Counted from the first letter of the stretch, positions 28,454-38,648 are shown. The stretch is 64,000 nt of DNA from an uncultured Paracoccaceae bacterium (GCA_951812305.1 CATOSB010000001.1:577189-641188), one strand, 5' to 3'. Translations and numbers: made by a program. Notes: generated from the sequence alone by a model not told the origin.

Positions 28454-29032
28454 ATGTTTTTCGATGAAGGCTGGGTGCCGATTTCCGAGGTGACAGCAGA
28501 GGTGTTTCGCCGAATTCAGGGCTATTCCGGCGACGGAATCGTCCATGAGACCAACAAGGACCTGAAAACCTTCTTGGCCATATCAGTGTGGGACATCTGC
28601 GATGCATCGACAAAGGTTGGCGTGACCTCTGCCGATGGCCGCGTGATCCCTGCGTCCAATGATCTGGTCGCATGGGCCGACCCGACGGAACTGAGCAATG
28701 AACATATGAATGTCATGGTCGGCACAATCGGATCGTCGACCATGCCCGGTGAAGACGGCAAGATTGCCGACCGGCAACAATTGATCGACCGCTATGGTCC
28801 GTTTCTCAGCTTGCCAATTGTCGTTCCGGTCAACAACTACCAATCCTCGCTGACGTTTCTTGAGGAAGAGATCAAGAAAAACTCCCGCGATGAGGAGGTT
28901 GTGGACGCCGCCAAGACAATTCTTGGTTTGGTCAAGGGCGGAAAGGTCGTGACCCGTTCAATCGCGCAAGGAAAACTGGGCGCGACATTGACACGGCGTA
29001 AGTTCAAACTCGCCTGGGCGCTTGCATCATAG
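28454..29032 (+). CDS. Hypothetical protein, about 192 residues
   Basis: The start is placed at the ATG at 28454, which has GAAGGGCAG just upstream; earlier in-frame starts run into tRNA-fMet. It begins MFFDEGWVPISEVTAEVFRR. There is no signal peptide or membrane helix, so it is probably cytoplasmic. Middle region: LSLPIVVPVNNYQSSLTFLEEEI; basic C-terminus: TLTRRKFKLAWALAS. I recognise no family. It stands alone between tRNA-fMet and the Hint-domain gene. Confidence 0.72.
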   Translation: MFFDEGWVPISEVTAEVFRRIQGYSGDGIVHETNKDLKTFLAISVWDICDASTKVGVTSADGRVIPASNDLVAWADPTELSNEHMNVMVGTIGSSTMPGEDGKIADRQQLIDRYGPFLSLPIVVPVNNYQSSLTFLEEEIKKNSRDEEVVDAAKTILGLVKGGKVVTRSIAQGKLGATLTRRKFKLAWALAS

Positions 29033-29305
29033 CACCATCCTGAATTGGCCGAACCCAACAGGTGGCTTGGGCTTTAGGTGCATTATTCTGGAATCTTTTA
29101 GTTGCGCCCAATCGATTTTCGTTTGCAAAGGCGACAACCCCATCCAATCCTTGACGCTGTTTCCATTCTGAAAACTTGGGCAGATCGCCCGGACAGAATT
29201 CACTGCTTTGCCGCAATTCCGACGCATTTTAACTCAGTCCGGCCACTTTCACGCGCGATATGAAGTGCAGCGAAACGGCGCGATGCCAGTGGGAAAGCAA
29301 TTTCG

Positions 29306-29929
29306 ATGCCATATACGACCCAAGCACATATTTTGGACAAGATGAGCCATGCATCCGGCACCATGATTGACGTCATGGATGGCCAGAAATCCGTAGAAGA
29401 GCTGCAGGTCGGCGATCTGGTTCGCACCAAGGACAATGGTTACCAGCCCGTTCGCTGGATCGCGTCCCGACAGTTGCGCGCTGTTGATATTGAAGCCGAT
29501 CCCGCCTTACGCCCGATCCGCATCAGGTCTGGCGCGCTGGGTGATGCGAAGCCGTCTCGTGATTTGGTCGTCAGCCAACAGCACTGCGTCGTGCTGGACG
29601 ATTGGCGCTGTGAATTGCTGTTTGGCGAAGACGAGGTTTTGGCCCCGGCGAAAGCGTTGTTGAACGACACAGACGTTTTGATTGACCGGACAAGCGATGA
29701 TGTGACCTATTACCACTTCTTGTTCGATGCGCATCAGATCGTTTATTCAAACGGCGTCGAAACCGAAAGCTTCCACCCGGCATTCGCGAGCGTTGAAGCC
29801 TTGGACGAAGCCAAGCGCGCTGAACTGTTCAAGCTCTACCCTGAGCTTGAATGGAACGCTGAAAGCTATGGTCCAAGTGCGCGGACCACTTTGAAGGACT
29901 ATGAACTCGACGTCTTGATGGCCTGCTAG
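29306..29929 (+). CDS. Hint-domain protein (Hedgehog/intein-type, Hint_2)
   Basis: 207 residues. GTMIDVMDGQKSVEELQVGDLVRTKDNGYQPVRWIAS matches the start of the Rhodobacterales Hint_2 domain, and the B-block-like motif LVVSQQHCVVLDD and the F-block-like segment YHFLFDAHQIVYSNGVETESF follow. In most relatives the residue before the GT block is Cys (CFTPGT-like); here it reads SHASGT, so the nucleophile would be Ser or absent. The usual N-terminal partner domain is missing. Many such proteins are linked to secretion or self-processing, but this one may be inactive. Confidence 0.85.
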   Translation: MPYTTQAHILDKMSHASGTMIDVMDGQKSVEELQVGDLVRTKDNGYQPVRWIASRQLRAVDIEADPALRPIRIRSGALGDAKPSRDLVVSQQHCVVLDDWRCELLFGEDEVLAPAKALLNDTDVLIDRTSDDVTYYHFLFDAHQIVYSNGVETESFHPAFASVEALDEAKRAELFKLYPELEWNAESYGPSARTTLKDYELDVLMAC

Positions 29930-30100
29930 GGCGGCCAAAAGACGACAAACCGATATTACCGACCCTGGTTTCCCTCCAGGTTAATCCCTCTGAAAGCGTT
30001 CTGTTTCCCCGCAGGGCGCTTTCGGCATTTTGTATCCTTGGCCTCTGGCAATTTCCGAATTCGCGGCCCACATTGGCAAAACCGCATCCGGGGGTTGCCC

Positions 30101-31030
30101 ATGTCAGCGAAAATAACTGTACGCGATCTGCACAAGACCTTTGAAGGTGGGTTTGAGGCGCTGAAAGGCGTTAATCTCGACATTGAAGATGGCGAAATAC
30201 TTGCGCTGCTGGGCCCGAATGGTGCCGGCAAAACAACCCTGATTTCAATCATATGCGGTATTTCCACGTTGACATCCGGCAAAGTCACGGTGGGGGGCCA
30301 TGACGTCATCGACGATTATCGCGCCGCCCGTCGCCTGATCGGCGTGGTGCCGCAGGAAATCAACCTGGAACCGTTTGAAAAAGTCCTGAACACGGTTCGT
30401 CTGTCGCGTGGCCTTTTTGGACTGCCGCGCAATGAAGACTATCTTGAAAGCATCCTGCGCAAACTGTCGCTTTGGGACAAGAAAGACGATCAGATAAATG
30501 CGTTGTCGGGCGGCATGAAGCGCCGCGTGCTGATCGCAAAGGCGCTGTCCCATGAACCAAACGTGCTGTTCCTCGATGAGCCGACGGCCGGAGTTGACGT
30601 CGAGCTGCGCAAGGACATGTGGGACATCGTGGCCGATATGAAAGCGCAGGGCACCACGATCATCCTGACTACACATTACATAGAAGAGGCCGAGGCCATT
30701 GCCGACCGTGTGGGTGTGATCAGCAAAGGTGAAATCCTGTTGGTTGAAGAAACCGAAGGTCTGATGAAGCGTATGGGCCGCAAGGAAATGACGATTGAAC
30801 TGCAATCGCCCGTCGATGCCATCCCGAAATCCCTTTCGAACTACAATCTCGGGCGCACCGACAACCCCTGCGAATTGGTCTATGCCTATGATACCCGGGC
30901 CGAGCGCACCGGCATCACCAAGCTGCTGGCCGATCTGGCGACGGCAGGTCTGACCTTGCGCGATGTGCAAACGAGCCAGTCGAGCCTGGAAGACATATTT
31001 GTCAGTCTCGTGACGGAGGATGCGACATGA
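30101..31030 (+). CDS. ABC-2-type transporter ATP-binding protein
   Basis: 309 residues from the ATG at 30101; the upstream in-frame start at 30038 has no ribosome site. Walker A is [11 protein letters not shown], signature [15 protein letters not shown], Walker [13 protein letters not shown], switch TTHYIEEAE. The Gly-Gly-Met-Lys-Arg signature and the C-terminal [10 protein letters not shown] belong to the DrrA/NodI/CcmA-like exporter ATPases. It is coupled to the permease gene by a 4-base overlap. Substrate unknown. Confidence 0.94.
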   Translation: MSAKITVRDLHKTFEGGFEALKGVNLDIEDGEILALLGPNGAGKTTLISIICGISTLTSGKVTVGGHDVIDDYRAARRLIGVVPQEINLEPFEKVLNTVRLSRGLFGLPRNEDYLESILRKLSLWDKKDDQINALSGGMKRRVLIAKALSHEPNVLFLDEPTAGVDVELRKDMWDIVADMKAQGTTIILTTHYIEEAEAIADRVGVISKGEILLVEETEGLMKRMGRKEMTIELQSPVDAIPKSLSNYNLGRTDNPCELVYAYDTRAERTGITKLLADLATAGLTLRDVQTSQSSLEDIFVSLVTEDAT

Positions 31031-31788
31031 ACTGGCAAGCAATCCTCGCCATCTATCGGTTTGAAATGGCGCGCACGTGGCGCACGATTGCGCAGTCGAT
31101 CATCTCGCCGGTCCTGTCGACTTCGCTTTATTTTGTCGTTTTCGGCACCGCCATCGGCAGCCGCATATCTCAGGTCGAAGGCGTCAGCTATGGCGCCTTT
31201 ATCGTGCCGGGTCTGATCATGCTGTCGGTCATCACCCAGTCAATCAGCAATGCGAGCTTCGGCATCTATTTCCCCAAATTCATCGGCACGATCTATGAAC
31301 TCCTTTCCGCGCCGATCAACGCGCTGGAAATCGTTATCGGTTACGTCGGCGCAGCAGCCACCAAGTCGTTCATGATCGGACTGATCATCCTTGCCACGGC
31401 CTATCTGTTCGTGCCTATGCAGATACAGTCGCCGCTTTGGATGCTGGTCTTTCTGGTCCTCACATGCCTGTCGTTCAGCCTGTTTGGCTTTATCATCGGC
31501 ATCTGGGCAAATAATTTCGAACAGCTGCAATTAATCCCGTTACTGATCATAACACCGCTGGTCTTCCTTGGCGGCGCTTTCTATTCAATCTCGATGCTGC
31601 CGCCGGCATGGCAGACGATCACCCTGTTCAACCCGGTGGTTTACCTGATCTCAGGCTTTCGCTGGTCGTTCTTCGGCATCGCCGATGTTTCGCTCGGCTG
31701 GTCACTGCTTGCGATCTTCGGTTTCACCGGCATCTGCCTTGCCATCACATGGCGGATCTTCAAGACCGGCTGGCGGATCAAAACTTAA
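31027..31788 (+). CDS. ABC-2-type transporter permease
   Basis: 253 residues and six predicted helices. The N-terminal [35 protein letters not shown] [16 protein letters not shown] and the C-terminal [23 protein letters not shown] with [18 protein letters not shown] are the typical ABC-2 (DrrB/NodJ-like) blocks. It forms the export channel with the preceding ATPase. ATGA overlap at 31027-31030. Confidence 0.93.
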   Translation: MNWQAILAIYRFEMARTWRTIAQSIISPVLSTSLYFVVFGTAIGSRISQVEGVSYGAFIVPGLIMLSVITQSISNASFGIYFPKFIGTIYELLSAPINALEIVIGYVGAAATKSFMIGLIILATAYLFVPMQIQSPLWMLVFLVLTCLSFSLFGFIIGIWANNFEQLQLIPLLIITPLVFLGGAFYSISMLPPAWQTITLFNPVVYLISGFRWSFFGIADVSLGWSLLAIFGFTGICLAITWRIFKTGWRIKT

Positions 31789-31839
31789 CCTCGATGGTCT
31801 CAAGTTTCGTCACCCCGTCTCAAACGCTCTAGGCGGAGC

Positions 31840-31864
31840 GCGAGGGGGACAGCGTCTCCCTCGC
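31840..31864 (+). terminator. Possible stem-loop after the ABC-2 operon
   Basis: GCGAGGGGGA (31840-31849) pairs with TCTCCCTCGC (31855-31864) with one mismatch and a 5-base loop. It lies about 50 bases after the permease stop. There is no U-run, so it may end or protect the transcript rather than act as a full intrinsic terminator. Confidence 0.4.
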
Positions 31865-31971
31865 CCCTGTCGACGCGTTGCGGAGCATTTCCGGGTAGGA
31901 AATGCCCGCGTCGCGGCGAAACACAGTGCCGCACCTTGCCGCCGCCAACCTAAAGCCCTACATCGCACCCC

Positions 31972-32772
31972 ATGCGCCTGCCCATACCATTCGTGAAAAA
32001 ACCGCCCCTCGTCGCCGTCATCCGCCTTTCTGGTGCGATTGCCGCAAGCGCGCGGGGCAACACATTATCCGACCACGGCCTTGGCCCCCAGATCGAGCGC
32101 GCGTTCGCCAAAGGCAAACCAGCTGCCATCGCGTTGGTCATAAATTCCCCCGGCGGGTCGCCGGTACAATCCTCACTCATCGCGTCGCGCATCCGTCGGC
32201 TGGCGGCAGAGAAAGAGGTCAAGGTCTATGCCTTTGTCGAGGATGTGGCGGCGTCCGGTGGGTATTGGCTCGCCTGCGCTGCTGACGAAATCTGGGTTGA
32301 TCCCACGTCTATCGCCGGTTCCATCGGCGTGGTTTATGCCAGTTTCGGCTTTCCGGAGTTGCTCGCCAAACACGGCGTTGAGCGCCGGGTCCACACGGCG
32401 GGCAAATCAAAATCGATGCTCGACCCGTTCCGCCCAGAAAAGGCGGAAGACATCAAGAAACTGAAGCGCTGGCAGGGCCAGATGCACGAAGTCTTCATCG
32501 ACCATGTAAAGACCGCACGCGGGACGCGCCTGACGGAAGCACCCGATCTGTTCACCGGCGACATCTGGATTGGGCAGAAATCTGTCGATCTCGGGCTGGC
32601 CGACGGCATCGGCCACGTCGTGCCGAAGATGAAGGAAATCTTCGGCGACAAAGTCCGTTTCGCCAATTACGGCCCCAAGCGCGGGTTGTTCCAACGCATC
32701 GGCGCCCAGATTACCGGCGACGCACTGGCAATGGCAGAGGAACGCGCGATGTTCGCGCAATACGGGTTGTGA
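31972..32772 (+). CDS. S49-family serine peptidase (SppA-like)
   Basis: 266 residues. ALVINSPGGSPVQSSLIASRIR is the oxyanion part of the S49 fold, and VYAFVEDVAASGGYWLACAAD carries the catalytic Ser (ASGGY). Further on are SIAGSIGVVYASFGFPEL and the Lys-containing KSKSMLDPFRP. There is no strong N-terminal helix, so this resembles the short, possibly soluble SppA forms. It may degrade signal peptides or misfolded membrane fragments. The next small gene starts inside its stop (TGTGA). Confidence 0.92.
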   Translation: MRLPIPFVKKPPLVAVIRLSGAIAASARGNTLSDHGLGPQIERAFAKGKPAAIALVINSPGGSPVQSSLIASRIRRLAAEKEVKVYAFVEDVAASGGYWLACAADEIWVDPTSIAGSIGVVYASFGFPELLAKHGVERRVHTAGKSKSMLDPFRPEKAEDIKKLKRWQGQMHEVFIDHVKTARGTRLTEAPDLFTGDIWIGQKSVDLGLADGIGHVVPKMKEIFGDKVRFANYGPKRGLFQRIGAQITGDALAMAEERAMFAQYGL

Positions 32773-32930
32773 TCGTCAAGATCGTCATCCTGTTTCTGGC
32801 CTTCATGGCCGTTCTTGCCATGATCGGGCGCTATCGATTTCCGGGTCAGGACAAGCTGACATCGATGAAGTGCAAGGGATGCGGTCGCTATCGCATTGGC
32901 AAAGGCCCCTGTTCCTGCGGCAAGGGCTGA
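32769..32930 (+). CDS. 53-residue membrane-anchored zinc-ribbon-like protein
   Basis: GTG at 32769 overlaps the stop of the S49 peptidase gene. The product starts with one helix (VIVKIVILFLAFMAVLAMIG) and then has MKCKGCGRYRIGKGPCSCGKG: CxxC and CxC clusters that could hold a zinc ion on the cytoplasmic side. It is too short for ordinary ORF calling. The tight overlap and the following antiporter start at 32935 support it as a genuine gene. Function unknown. Confidence 0.75.
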   Translation: MIVKIVILFLAFMAVLAMIGRYRFPGQDKLTSMKCKGCGRYRIGKGPCSCGKG

Positions 32931-32934
32931 ACGT

Positions 32935-33861
32935 TTGGAATATTTTTACGGCATCCTTGGCCTTGTGATCCTTTTGCTCGCAGGCGACGTGCTGGTGCGT
33001 GGCGCCGTCAACCTTGCCCTGCGCCTTGGCATCCCCGCCCTGATTGTCAGCCTGACCATTGTCAGTTTCGGCACGTCGGCGCCGGAATTGTTCATTTCCG
33101 TCGGCTCGGTGCTGGAGGGCGCGCCGGGTATCGCGATTGGCAACGTGGTCGGGTCAAACACCGCAAATGTCCTTCTGGTCCTTGGCCTTCCTGCCCTATT
33201 GGCAACCATCCATTGCAGTGAAAGCGAAACGCGCCAGTCATTCCTGATCATGCTGGCCGCAATCGCCTGGTTCATCCTGCTTTGCTTCCTTGGGCCGCTG
33301 ACATGGATTCACGGCCTTCTGCTTCTTGCGGGGCTGTCTGCGATCCTGACAAGCCAGTTTATCGAGGCGCGCGCCCATGCGAAGGGCGAACCGCCGGAAG
33401 AGGCGGATCCGGGGATGCCACCGTGGCGCATCGCGCTCTATCTGATCCTGGGCCTCGTCGGGCTGCCGCTTGGTGCGAATTTACTCGTCGACAGTGCAGT
33501 CACGATTGCAACCCGCATGGGCGTCAGCGAGACCGTCATCGGACTGACCCTGATTGCAATCGGCACATCCCTTCCCGAACTGGCAACGACCATAATGGCC
33601 GCGCTCAGACGCCACGCCGAAGTCGCGCTTGGCAACGTCATCGGGTCGAACATCTTCAACGTGCTCGCCATCACAGGGGTCGCGGCTATGTTCGGTCAAA
33701 TCCCGGTCGAACCCGCGATCCTGCGGTTTGACATCTGGGTCATGGCGGGGGCCTCATTGCTTTTGATCCCCTTTGTGATCTTTCATCAGAACATCACCCG
33801 TATTGCAGGTCTCGGCCTCACAGGGTTCTATGTGGCTTATATTCTGGTCGTACTTGTCTGA
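32935..33861 (+). CDS. Calcium/sodium antiporter (CaCA family, YrbG-like)
   Basis: About 308 residues from the TTG at 32935 (LEYFYGILG); the in-frame TTG at 32896 lies inside the previous small gene. Ten helices. The two alpha repeats with acidic motifs are clear: IVSFGTSAPELFISVGSVLEG with GNVVGSNTANVLLVLG, and LIAIGTSLPELATTIMAAL with GNVIGSNIFNVLAI. It exchanges Ca2+ for Na+ or H+ at the inner membrane. It follows the zinc-ribbon gene by 4 bases. Confidence 0.93.
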   Translation: MEYFYGILGLVILLLAGDVLVRGAVNLALRLGIPALIVSLTIVSFGTSAPELFISVGSVLEGAPGIAIGNVVGSNTANVLLVLGLPALLATIHCSESETRQSFLIMLAAIAWFILLCFLGPLTWIHGLLLLAGLSAILTSQFIEARAHAKGEPPEEADPGMPPWRIALYLILGLVGLPLGANLLVDSAVTIATRMGVSETVIGLTLIAIGTSLPELATTIMAALRRHAEVALGNVIGSNIFNVLAITGVAAMFGQIPVEPAILRFDIWVMAGASLLLIPFVIFHQNITRIAGLGLTGFYVAYILVVLV

Positions 33862-33887
33862 CGGCCCTGTCAGGAGGCGCGCGCGTT

Positions 33888-34673
33888 ATGAAAATCCGCA
33901 AAGCACTCGTCACCGGCGCAAGCGCGCGTCTGGGCCGCGCGATGGCGCTGGCGCTGGCCGAAGATGGCTTTGACGTCGCCATCCACTATCACGGCTCCGC
34001 CGAGGCGGCCGAGCAGGCGGCACAAGAAGCGCGCGCATTCGGCACAATCGTAACAACGCACGCCGCCGACCTGCTGAACCACGACGAAACCGTCGCCCTT
34101 CTGCCCATCGCGGCAGATGCCCTTGGCGGCCCGATCACCATGCTGGTGAACAACGCCTCGATCTTCGAATACGACACCGTGGAAACCGCGACACTGAACA
34201 GCTGGGACAGGCACATGGGATCGAACCTGCGCGCGCCCCTGTTCCTGACACAGGCGCTGGCGGCACAAGCACCGGAGCCATCAACCGATGATATGGGCGA
34301 GCCCGTGGCCGAGGCGATGGTGCTGAACATGATCGACATGCGCGTGCGAAAGCTGACGCCGGAATTCTCCACCTATACACTCGCCAAGATGGGTCTTTGG
34401 GCACTGACGCGCACGGCGGCGCAAGGCCTTGCGCCTCGTGTCCGTGTCAACGGAATCGGCCCCGGCCCCACCCTGCAAGGCGCCCGCCAAAGCGACGAAC
34501 ATTTCGCCCGTCAACGCGCAAGTACCATCATGAAACGCGGCGCAAACCCGGACGACATCGTCGGCGCAATGCGCTATTTCCTGAACGCTCCGGCGGTAAC
34601 GGGGCAGCTTTTATGCGTCGATGGCGGGCAACATCTGGCATGGGAAACGCCGGATGTACTGGGCGTCGAATAG
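33888..34673 (+). CDS. SDR-family oxidoreductase (FolM/pteridine-reductase-like)
   Basis: 261 residues. The cofactor motif reads ALVTGASARLGRAMALALAE: the ARLGR variant with Arg is typical of pteridine reductases and FolM. LVNNASIFEYD (NNAS rather than NNAG) and STYTLAKMGLWALT (Tyr, Lys) complete the active site. A dihydromonapterin/dihydrofolate reductase role is likely. It begins 26 bases after the antiporter and is the last gene before the IS66 element. Confidence 0.87.
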   Translation: MKIRKALVTGASARLGRAMALALAEDGFDVAIHYHGSAEAAEQAAQEARAFGTIVTTHAADLLNHDETVALLPIAADALGGPITMLVNNASIFEYDTVETATLNSWDRHMGSNLRAPLFLTQALAAQAPEPSTDDMGEPVAEAMVLNMIDMRVRKLTPEFSTYTLAKMGLWALTRTAAQGLAPRVRVNGIGPGPTLQGARQSDEHFARQRASTIMKRGANPDDIVGAMRYFLNAPAVTGQLLCVDGGQHLAWETPDVLGVE

Positions 34674-34892
34674 GCCGAAAAATTGCGATTTGCGGCAAGC
34701 AGGCGCTTGACTTTTGCACCGGGCCGCCAAATCCGGCTTCAAAAAATAGATTCTGCCTTTAAAACCAAATGTTTACAAATTTGTAATATTTATATCTTTT
34801 GTTTTCAATGCCTTACAAAACTGCCTAATAATTAGGCAAATTAATGAACTCCCCCAAAATGCAAAGTTTTTCGCGTGTGAAGAAAACTTCTC

Positions 34893-36492
34893 GTAACTCC
34901 CAAGCACCCCCCACGTTTGAGTGTTATTGTCAGTTTTATGGTGAGTCGAATTTGCCATTTTGCGCGTGTTTTTTTCTTTCTTGTCTGAATTCTGTGGCGC
35001 CGGGTTGATTTCTCTGAATCAGTGGTGGGATGGATCAGGTTGCCGCCCTTGAACAACTTCTCGCCACGGCTCTGCGTCGGATCGCTGAGCTTGAAGCTGC
35101 GTTGGCGAGCATGGCGGAAGAGATCACGGACCTGCGCCGACAGTTGGCCAAGAACAGCAGCAATAGCAGCAAGCCCCCTTCAAGTGATGGCCTGAAGAAG
35201 CCAGCCCCGCGCAGCCTGCGTGGCAAATCCGGAAAGAAAAGTGGCGGCCAAGTTGGCCACCGGGGCGACACCCTGCGCCAGACGTCAACACCCGACTTTG
35301 TCGAACGGCATGAGGCGACGCATTGCAGCGCCTGTCAGAGCGCCCTGACGGCGGAGATGGTGAAAGGGATCGAGAAGCGTCAGGTGTTCGACTTGCCTGC
35401 GCCACGCCTGGAGGTCACCGAGCATCAGGCGGCGGTTTATTGTTGCGACCATTGTCGAGCCACGACGACGGCTGGCTTTCCCGATGGCGTGGCCGCGCAT
35501 GTGCAATATGGCACGCGCATGCGGGCAGTGGCGGTCTATTGCAATGTTCAGCAGCTGATACCCGAGGATCGGGTCTGCCAGCTTATGCGCGACCTGTTTG
35601 GGGCCACCAGCTTGTGCGCGGCCAGCGTGACCAACTGGACGCGCGGCGCGGCAAATAAGATGGGTGTCGTGGTTGAACACATTCTCGCCCGGCTTGCCGA
35701 AGGCGGCGTTCGGCATCTGGACGAGACCGGACTTCGTGTTGCCGGCAAGCTGCACTGGCTGCACACGATCTGCGATACCGCCTTCACCCATTACCGCATC
35801 AGCGCCAAACGCGGTGCTGTTCCAACCTTCCTGACCGGCGGGACGATCATTCATGATCACTGGAAACCCTACTACGCCCATATGAGCGGAGTGGACGCCC
35901 ACGCCCTCTGCGGGGCGCATCACTTGCGCGAACTCAAGGCCATCGAAGAGATCGAAAAAGAGCCTTGGGCGACGGAGATGAGCGCAGTGCTTCATAGCGC
36001 CAATCAGCTCAGATGCGCGGCTCAGGATCAAGGCGAGACCGAACTCCCGGAACTGGTTCGCCAGGGTATAGTCACCAGATACATGGCGATCCTCGCCAAG
36101 GGGCTCGCCTTCCACGAACGCCAGCCCCCGCTGGCCAAAAGCCCCGGCACCCGCGGCCGAAAAGCCAGGCGGCCAGGCCACAACCTGCTCCTCCGCCTGC
36201 GTGACTACCGCGATGACGTTTTGCGATTCATCGCCGACTTCGCGGTCCCATTCACAAACAATCAGGCCGAACAGGACCTGCGCATGATGAAGCTGCGCAT
36301 GAAAATCTCGGGCACCTTCCGCACCCTCGAGGGCGCGCGGGTCTTCGCCGACATCAGGTCCGTCATCTCGACGGCCAGAAAACACCGGTTCAACATCCTG
36401 GAAATCCTGACCCTGTCACCACCTCAGATCATCGCACGGCTCTGACGGAACAAAACCCCGCAACCCTATCGGACAGGGTGCTTGGGAGTTAC
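34893..36492 (+). mobile_element. IS66-family insertion sequence, copy 1 (intact)
   Basis: The ends are GTAACTCCCAAGCACCC (34893) and its inverted complement GGGTGCTTGGGAGTTAC ending at 36492. The 8-bp target duplication AACTTCTC flanks it (34885-34892 and 36493-36500), which is the IS66 size. The length is 1600 bp and it holds a single transposase gene without TnpA/TnpB, as in ISBst12-like members. It lies between the FolM-like SDR gene and uvrC. A near-identical copy is at 61100-62701. Confidence 0.96.
35030..36445 (+). CDS. IS66-family transposase (TnpC type)
   Basis: 471 residues, full length. The N-terminal coiled coil is followed by QLAKNSSNSSKPPSSDGLKK, then a zinc-finger-like segment (HCSACQSAL and YCCDHCRA). 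Catalytic residues are seen in RHLDETGLRV (Asp), IHDHWKPYY (Asp) and TNNQAEQDLRMMKLRMKISG (Glu). The gene begins 137 bases inside the element. It appears functional. Confidence 0.95.
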   Translation: MDQVAALEQLLATALRRIAELEAALASMAEEITDLRRQLAKNSSNSSKPPSSDGLKKPAPRSLRGKSGKKSGGQVGHRGDTLRQTSTPDFVERHEATHCSACQSALTAEMVKGIEKRQVFDLPAPRLEVTEHQAAVYCCDHCRATTTAGFPDGVAAHVQYGTRMRAVAVYCNVQQLIPEDRVCQLMRDLFGATSLCAASVTNWTRGAANKMGVVVEHILARLAEGGVRHLDETGLRVAGKLHWLHTICDTAFTHYRISAKRGAVPTFLTGGTIIHDHWKPYYAHMSGVDAHALCGAHHLRELKAIEEIEKEPWATEMSAVLHSANQLRCAAQDQGETELPELVRQGIVTRYMAILAKGLAFHERQPPLAKSPGTRGRKARRPGHNLLLRLRDYRDDVLRFIADFAVPFTNNQAEQDLRMMKLRMKISGTFRTLEGARVFADIRSVISTARKHRFNILEILTLSPPQIIARL

Positions 36493-36590
36493 AACTTCTC
36501 TCCAGGTTTATCCACAGAAATAGTGGATTTGTTTTTACTTGCCTCAAGGCATAAATCAGTGCAGCCGCAACCGAGAATCATTGTTAACCC

Positions 36591-38459
36591 GTGAATGAAC
36601 AAACCACCACACCGCCGCCAACCGGCCATAAGGTCATTCGCGGCTATTTAAAGACACTCGACAACAGTCCGGGGGTCTATCGGATGCTGGATGCGCAGGC
36701 GCGTGTTTTGTATGTCGGCAAGGCGGCAAATCTTTCTGCGCGCGTCTCAAGCTATTCCCGTCCGACCGGCCACAGCCCGCGCATCGCGCGAATGATCGCC
36801 GCCACCGCCTCGATGATGTTTCTGACAACCCGGACCGAGACAGAGGCGTTGTTGCTGGAGCAGAACCTGATCAAGCAACTGAAGCCGCGCTATAACGTCC
36901 TTCTCCGCGACGACAAAAGCTTTCCGAATATCCTCGTCTCGCAAGCACATGATTTCCCGCAGATCAAAAAGCATCGCGGCGCGAAGAAAGAAAAGGGTGC
37001 CTATTACGGCCCATTTGCCAGTGCGGGCGCTGTGAACCGGACGCTCAATCAGCTGCAAAAGGTGTTCCTCCTGCGCAACTGTTCCGACAGCACATTTGAA
37101 ACCCGAACGCGGCCCTGTCTGCTCTATCAGATCAAGCGCTGCTCGGCTCCGTGCGTGGGGTATATCGACGAATCCGATTACGCCACGTTGGTCCGCGATG
37201 CGGAACGGTTTCTGCAGGGCAAGACGACCAATGTTCAGGCCAAACTGGCCGAGGACATGCAGGCCGCATCGGATGCGACGGAATTCGAGCGCGCCGCTGC
37301 CATTCGCGACCGCATCCGAGCCTTAACGCAGGTGCAATCGGCACAAGGCATCAACCCGCGCGGCGTGACAGAGGCCGATATCATAGCGCTGCACATCGAA
37401 AATGGGCAGGCTTGTGTGCAGGTCTTTTTCATCCGTGCCAACCAGAACTGGGGCAATCGCGATTACTATCCGCGCCTCGGTGGCACGGAAAGCGAAACCG
37501 AAGTGCTTCAGGCCTTCGTCGGCCAGTTCTACGACAACAAGGAACCGCCCCGACAGCTGATCCTGTCTCACCAGATCGAAGATCCCGGCCTGATGACCGA
37601 AGCATTGAGTGAAAAGGCAGGCCGGAAAGTTGAACTGCTTGTCCCCCGACGAGGCGAGAAATTCGAACTTGTCACCGGTGCCCTCAGAAACGCCCGCGAA
37701 AGTCTGGGTCGCAAGATGGCCGAAACCGCCACACAGACGAAGCTGTTGGCGGGTATTGCGGAAGCATTCGATCTCGAAGGTCCGCCCGCGCGGATCGAGG
37801 TTTACGACAACTCCCACATTCAGGGCGCCCACGCGGTCGGCGCAATGATCGTCGCCGGCCCGGACGGGTTGATGAAGAACCAGTACCGCAAATTCAATAT
37901 CAAGGATGAGGCCCTGACCCCCGGCGATGATTTCGGGATGATGAAAGAGGTTCTGACGCGCCGTTTCAAACGCCTGTTGAAGGAAGATCCCGACCGCGCA
38001 GAGGGCCACTGGCCCGACCTGCTCTTGATCGACGGTGGGCAGGGTCAGGTCAGCGCGGTGAACGAGATCATGGCGGAACTCGGCGTCGAGGATGTGCCGA
38101 TGGTCGGCGTGGCCAAGGGCATAGACCGCGATCAGGGCAAGGAAGAGTTCCACCGCATGGGCACCCGCCCCTTCGCGCTGCGCCGCAACGATCCCGTCCT
38201 CTATTTCATCCAACGCCTGCGCGACGAGGCCCACCGTTTCGCCATCGGCACCCACCGCGCCAAGCGCACCAAGGCGATCAGCGCAACGCCCTTGGACGAC
38301 GTCCCCGGCGTCGGCGCAACCCGGAAACGCGCGCTGTTGCAGCATTTCGGTAGTGCAAAAGCCGTGTCGCGCGCCAATCTTTCGGATTTAAAGGCCGTGG
38401 AAGGCGTTTCTGACGCACTTGCGGAAATCATTTACGATTTCTTTCATGAACGCGGTTGA
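36591..38459 (+). CDS. uvrC: UvrABC system protein C
   Basis: 622 residues. The N-terminal GIY-YIG nuclease shows [29 protein letters not shown] domain for UvrB contact lies around residues 205-245 ([28 protein letters not shown]), followed by the RNase H-like 5' nuclease with [20 protein letters not shown] and [13 protein letters not shown], and C-terminal helix-hairpin-helix motifs ([19 protein letters not shown]). It makes both incisions in nucleotide excision repair. GTG start. The IS66 copy sits about 100 bases upstream and may have removed the native promoter. Confidence 0.96.
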   Translation: MNEQTTTPPPTGHKVIRGYLKTLDNSPGVYRMLDAQARVLYVGKAANLSARVSSYSRPTGHSPRIARMIAATASMMFLTTRTETEALLLEQNLIKQLKPRYNVLLRDDKSFPNILVSQAHDFPQIKKHRGAKKEKGAYYGPFASAGAVNRTLNQLQKVFLLRNCSDSTFETRTRPCLLYQIKRCSAPCVGYIDESDYATLVRDAERFLQGKTTNVQAKLAEDMQAASDATEFERAAAIRDRIRALTQVQSAQGINPRGVTEADIIALHIENGQACVQVFFIRANQNWGNRDYYPRLGGTESETEVLQAFVGQFYDNKEPPRQLILSHQIEDPGLMTEALSEKAGRKVELLVPRRGEKFELVTGALRNARESLGRKMAETATQTKLLAGIAEAFDLEGPPARIEVYDNSHIQGAHAVGAMIVAGPDGLMKNQYRKFNIKDEALTPGDDFGMMKEVLTRRFKRLLKEDPDRAEGHWPDLLLIDGGQGQVSAVNEIMAELGVEDVPMVGVAKGIDRDQGKEEFHRMGTRPFALRRNDPVLYFIQRLRDEAHRFAIGTHRAKRTKAISATPLDDVPGVGATRKRALLQHFGSAKAVSRANLSDLKAVEGVSDALAEIIYDFFHERG

Positions 38460-38527
38460 AACAGCGGTGTGCGCGTAGCGCACGCTTTCTTGAGCCGAAC
38501 TTACGCATTCGCGCAAGCCCGGCAGAT

Positions 38528-38547
38528 GCGAGGGGCCAGCCCCTCGC
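38528..38547 (+). terminator. Hairpin between uvrC and pgsA
   Basis: GCGAGGGG (38528-38535) and CCCCTCGC (38540-38547) form an 8-bp perfect stem with a 4-base loop, 68 bases after the uvrC stop. No U-run follows. The element resembles GC-rich intergenic hairpins common in Rhodobacterales and may mark transcript ends. Confidence 0.4.
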
Positions 38548-38648
38548 GCTCCCCGCCGTATTTGGGACCGCAAAGAAAACGAACCCCGGACGTCAACTCG
38601 CCGTGCGCGCCCCTTTTCTAGGACGCAGACCTCGGATAGGAAGCGGGC

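Noticed and set aside
34773..35056. Short minus-strand frames in the IS66 leader (MANSTHHKTDNN and similar).
   Set aside because: They lie in the element's left end, appear at both copies, and extend across the inverted repeat. No domain.
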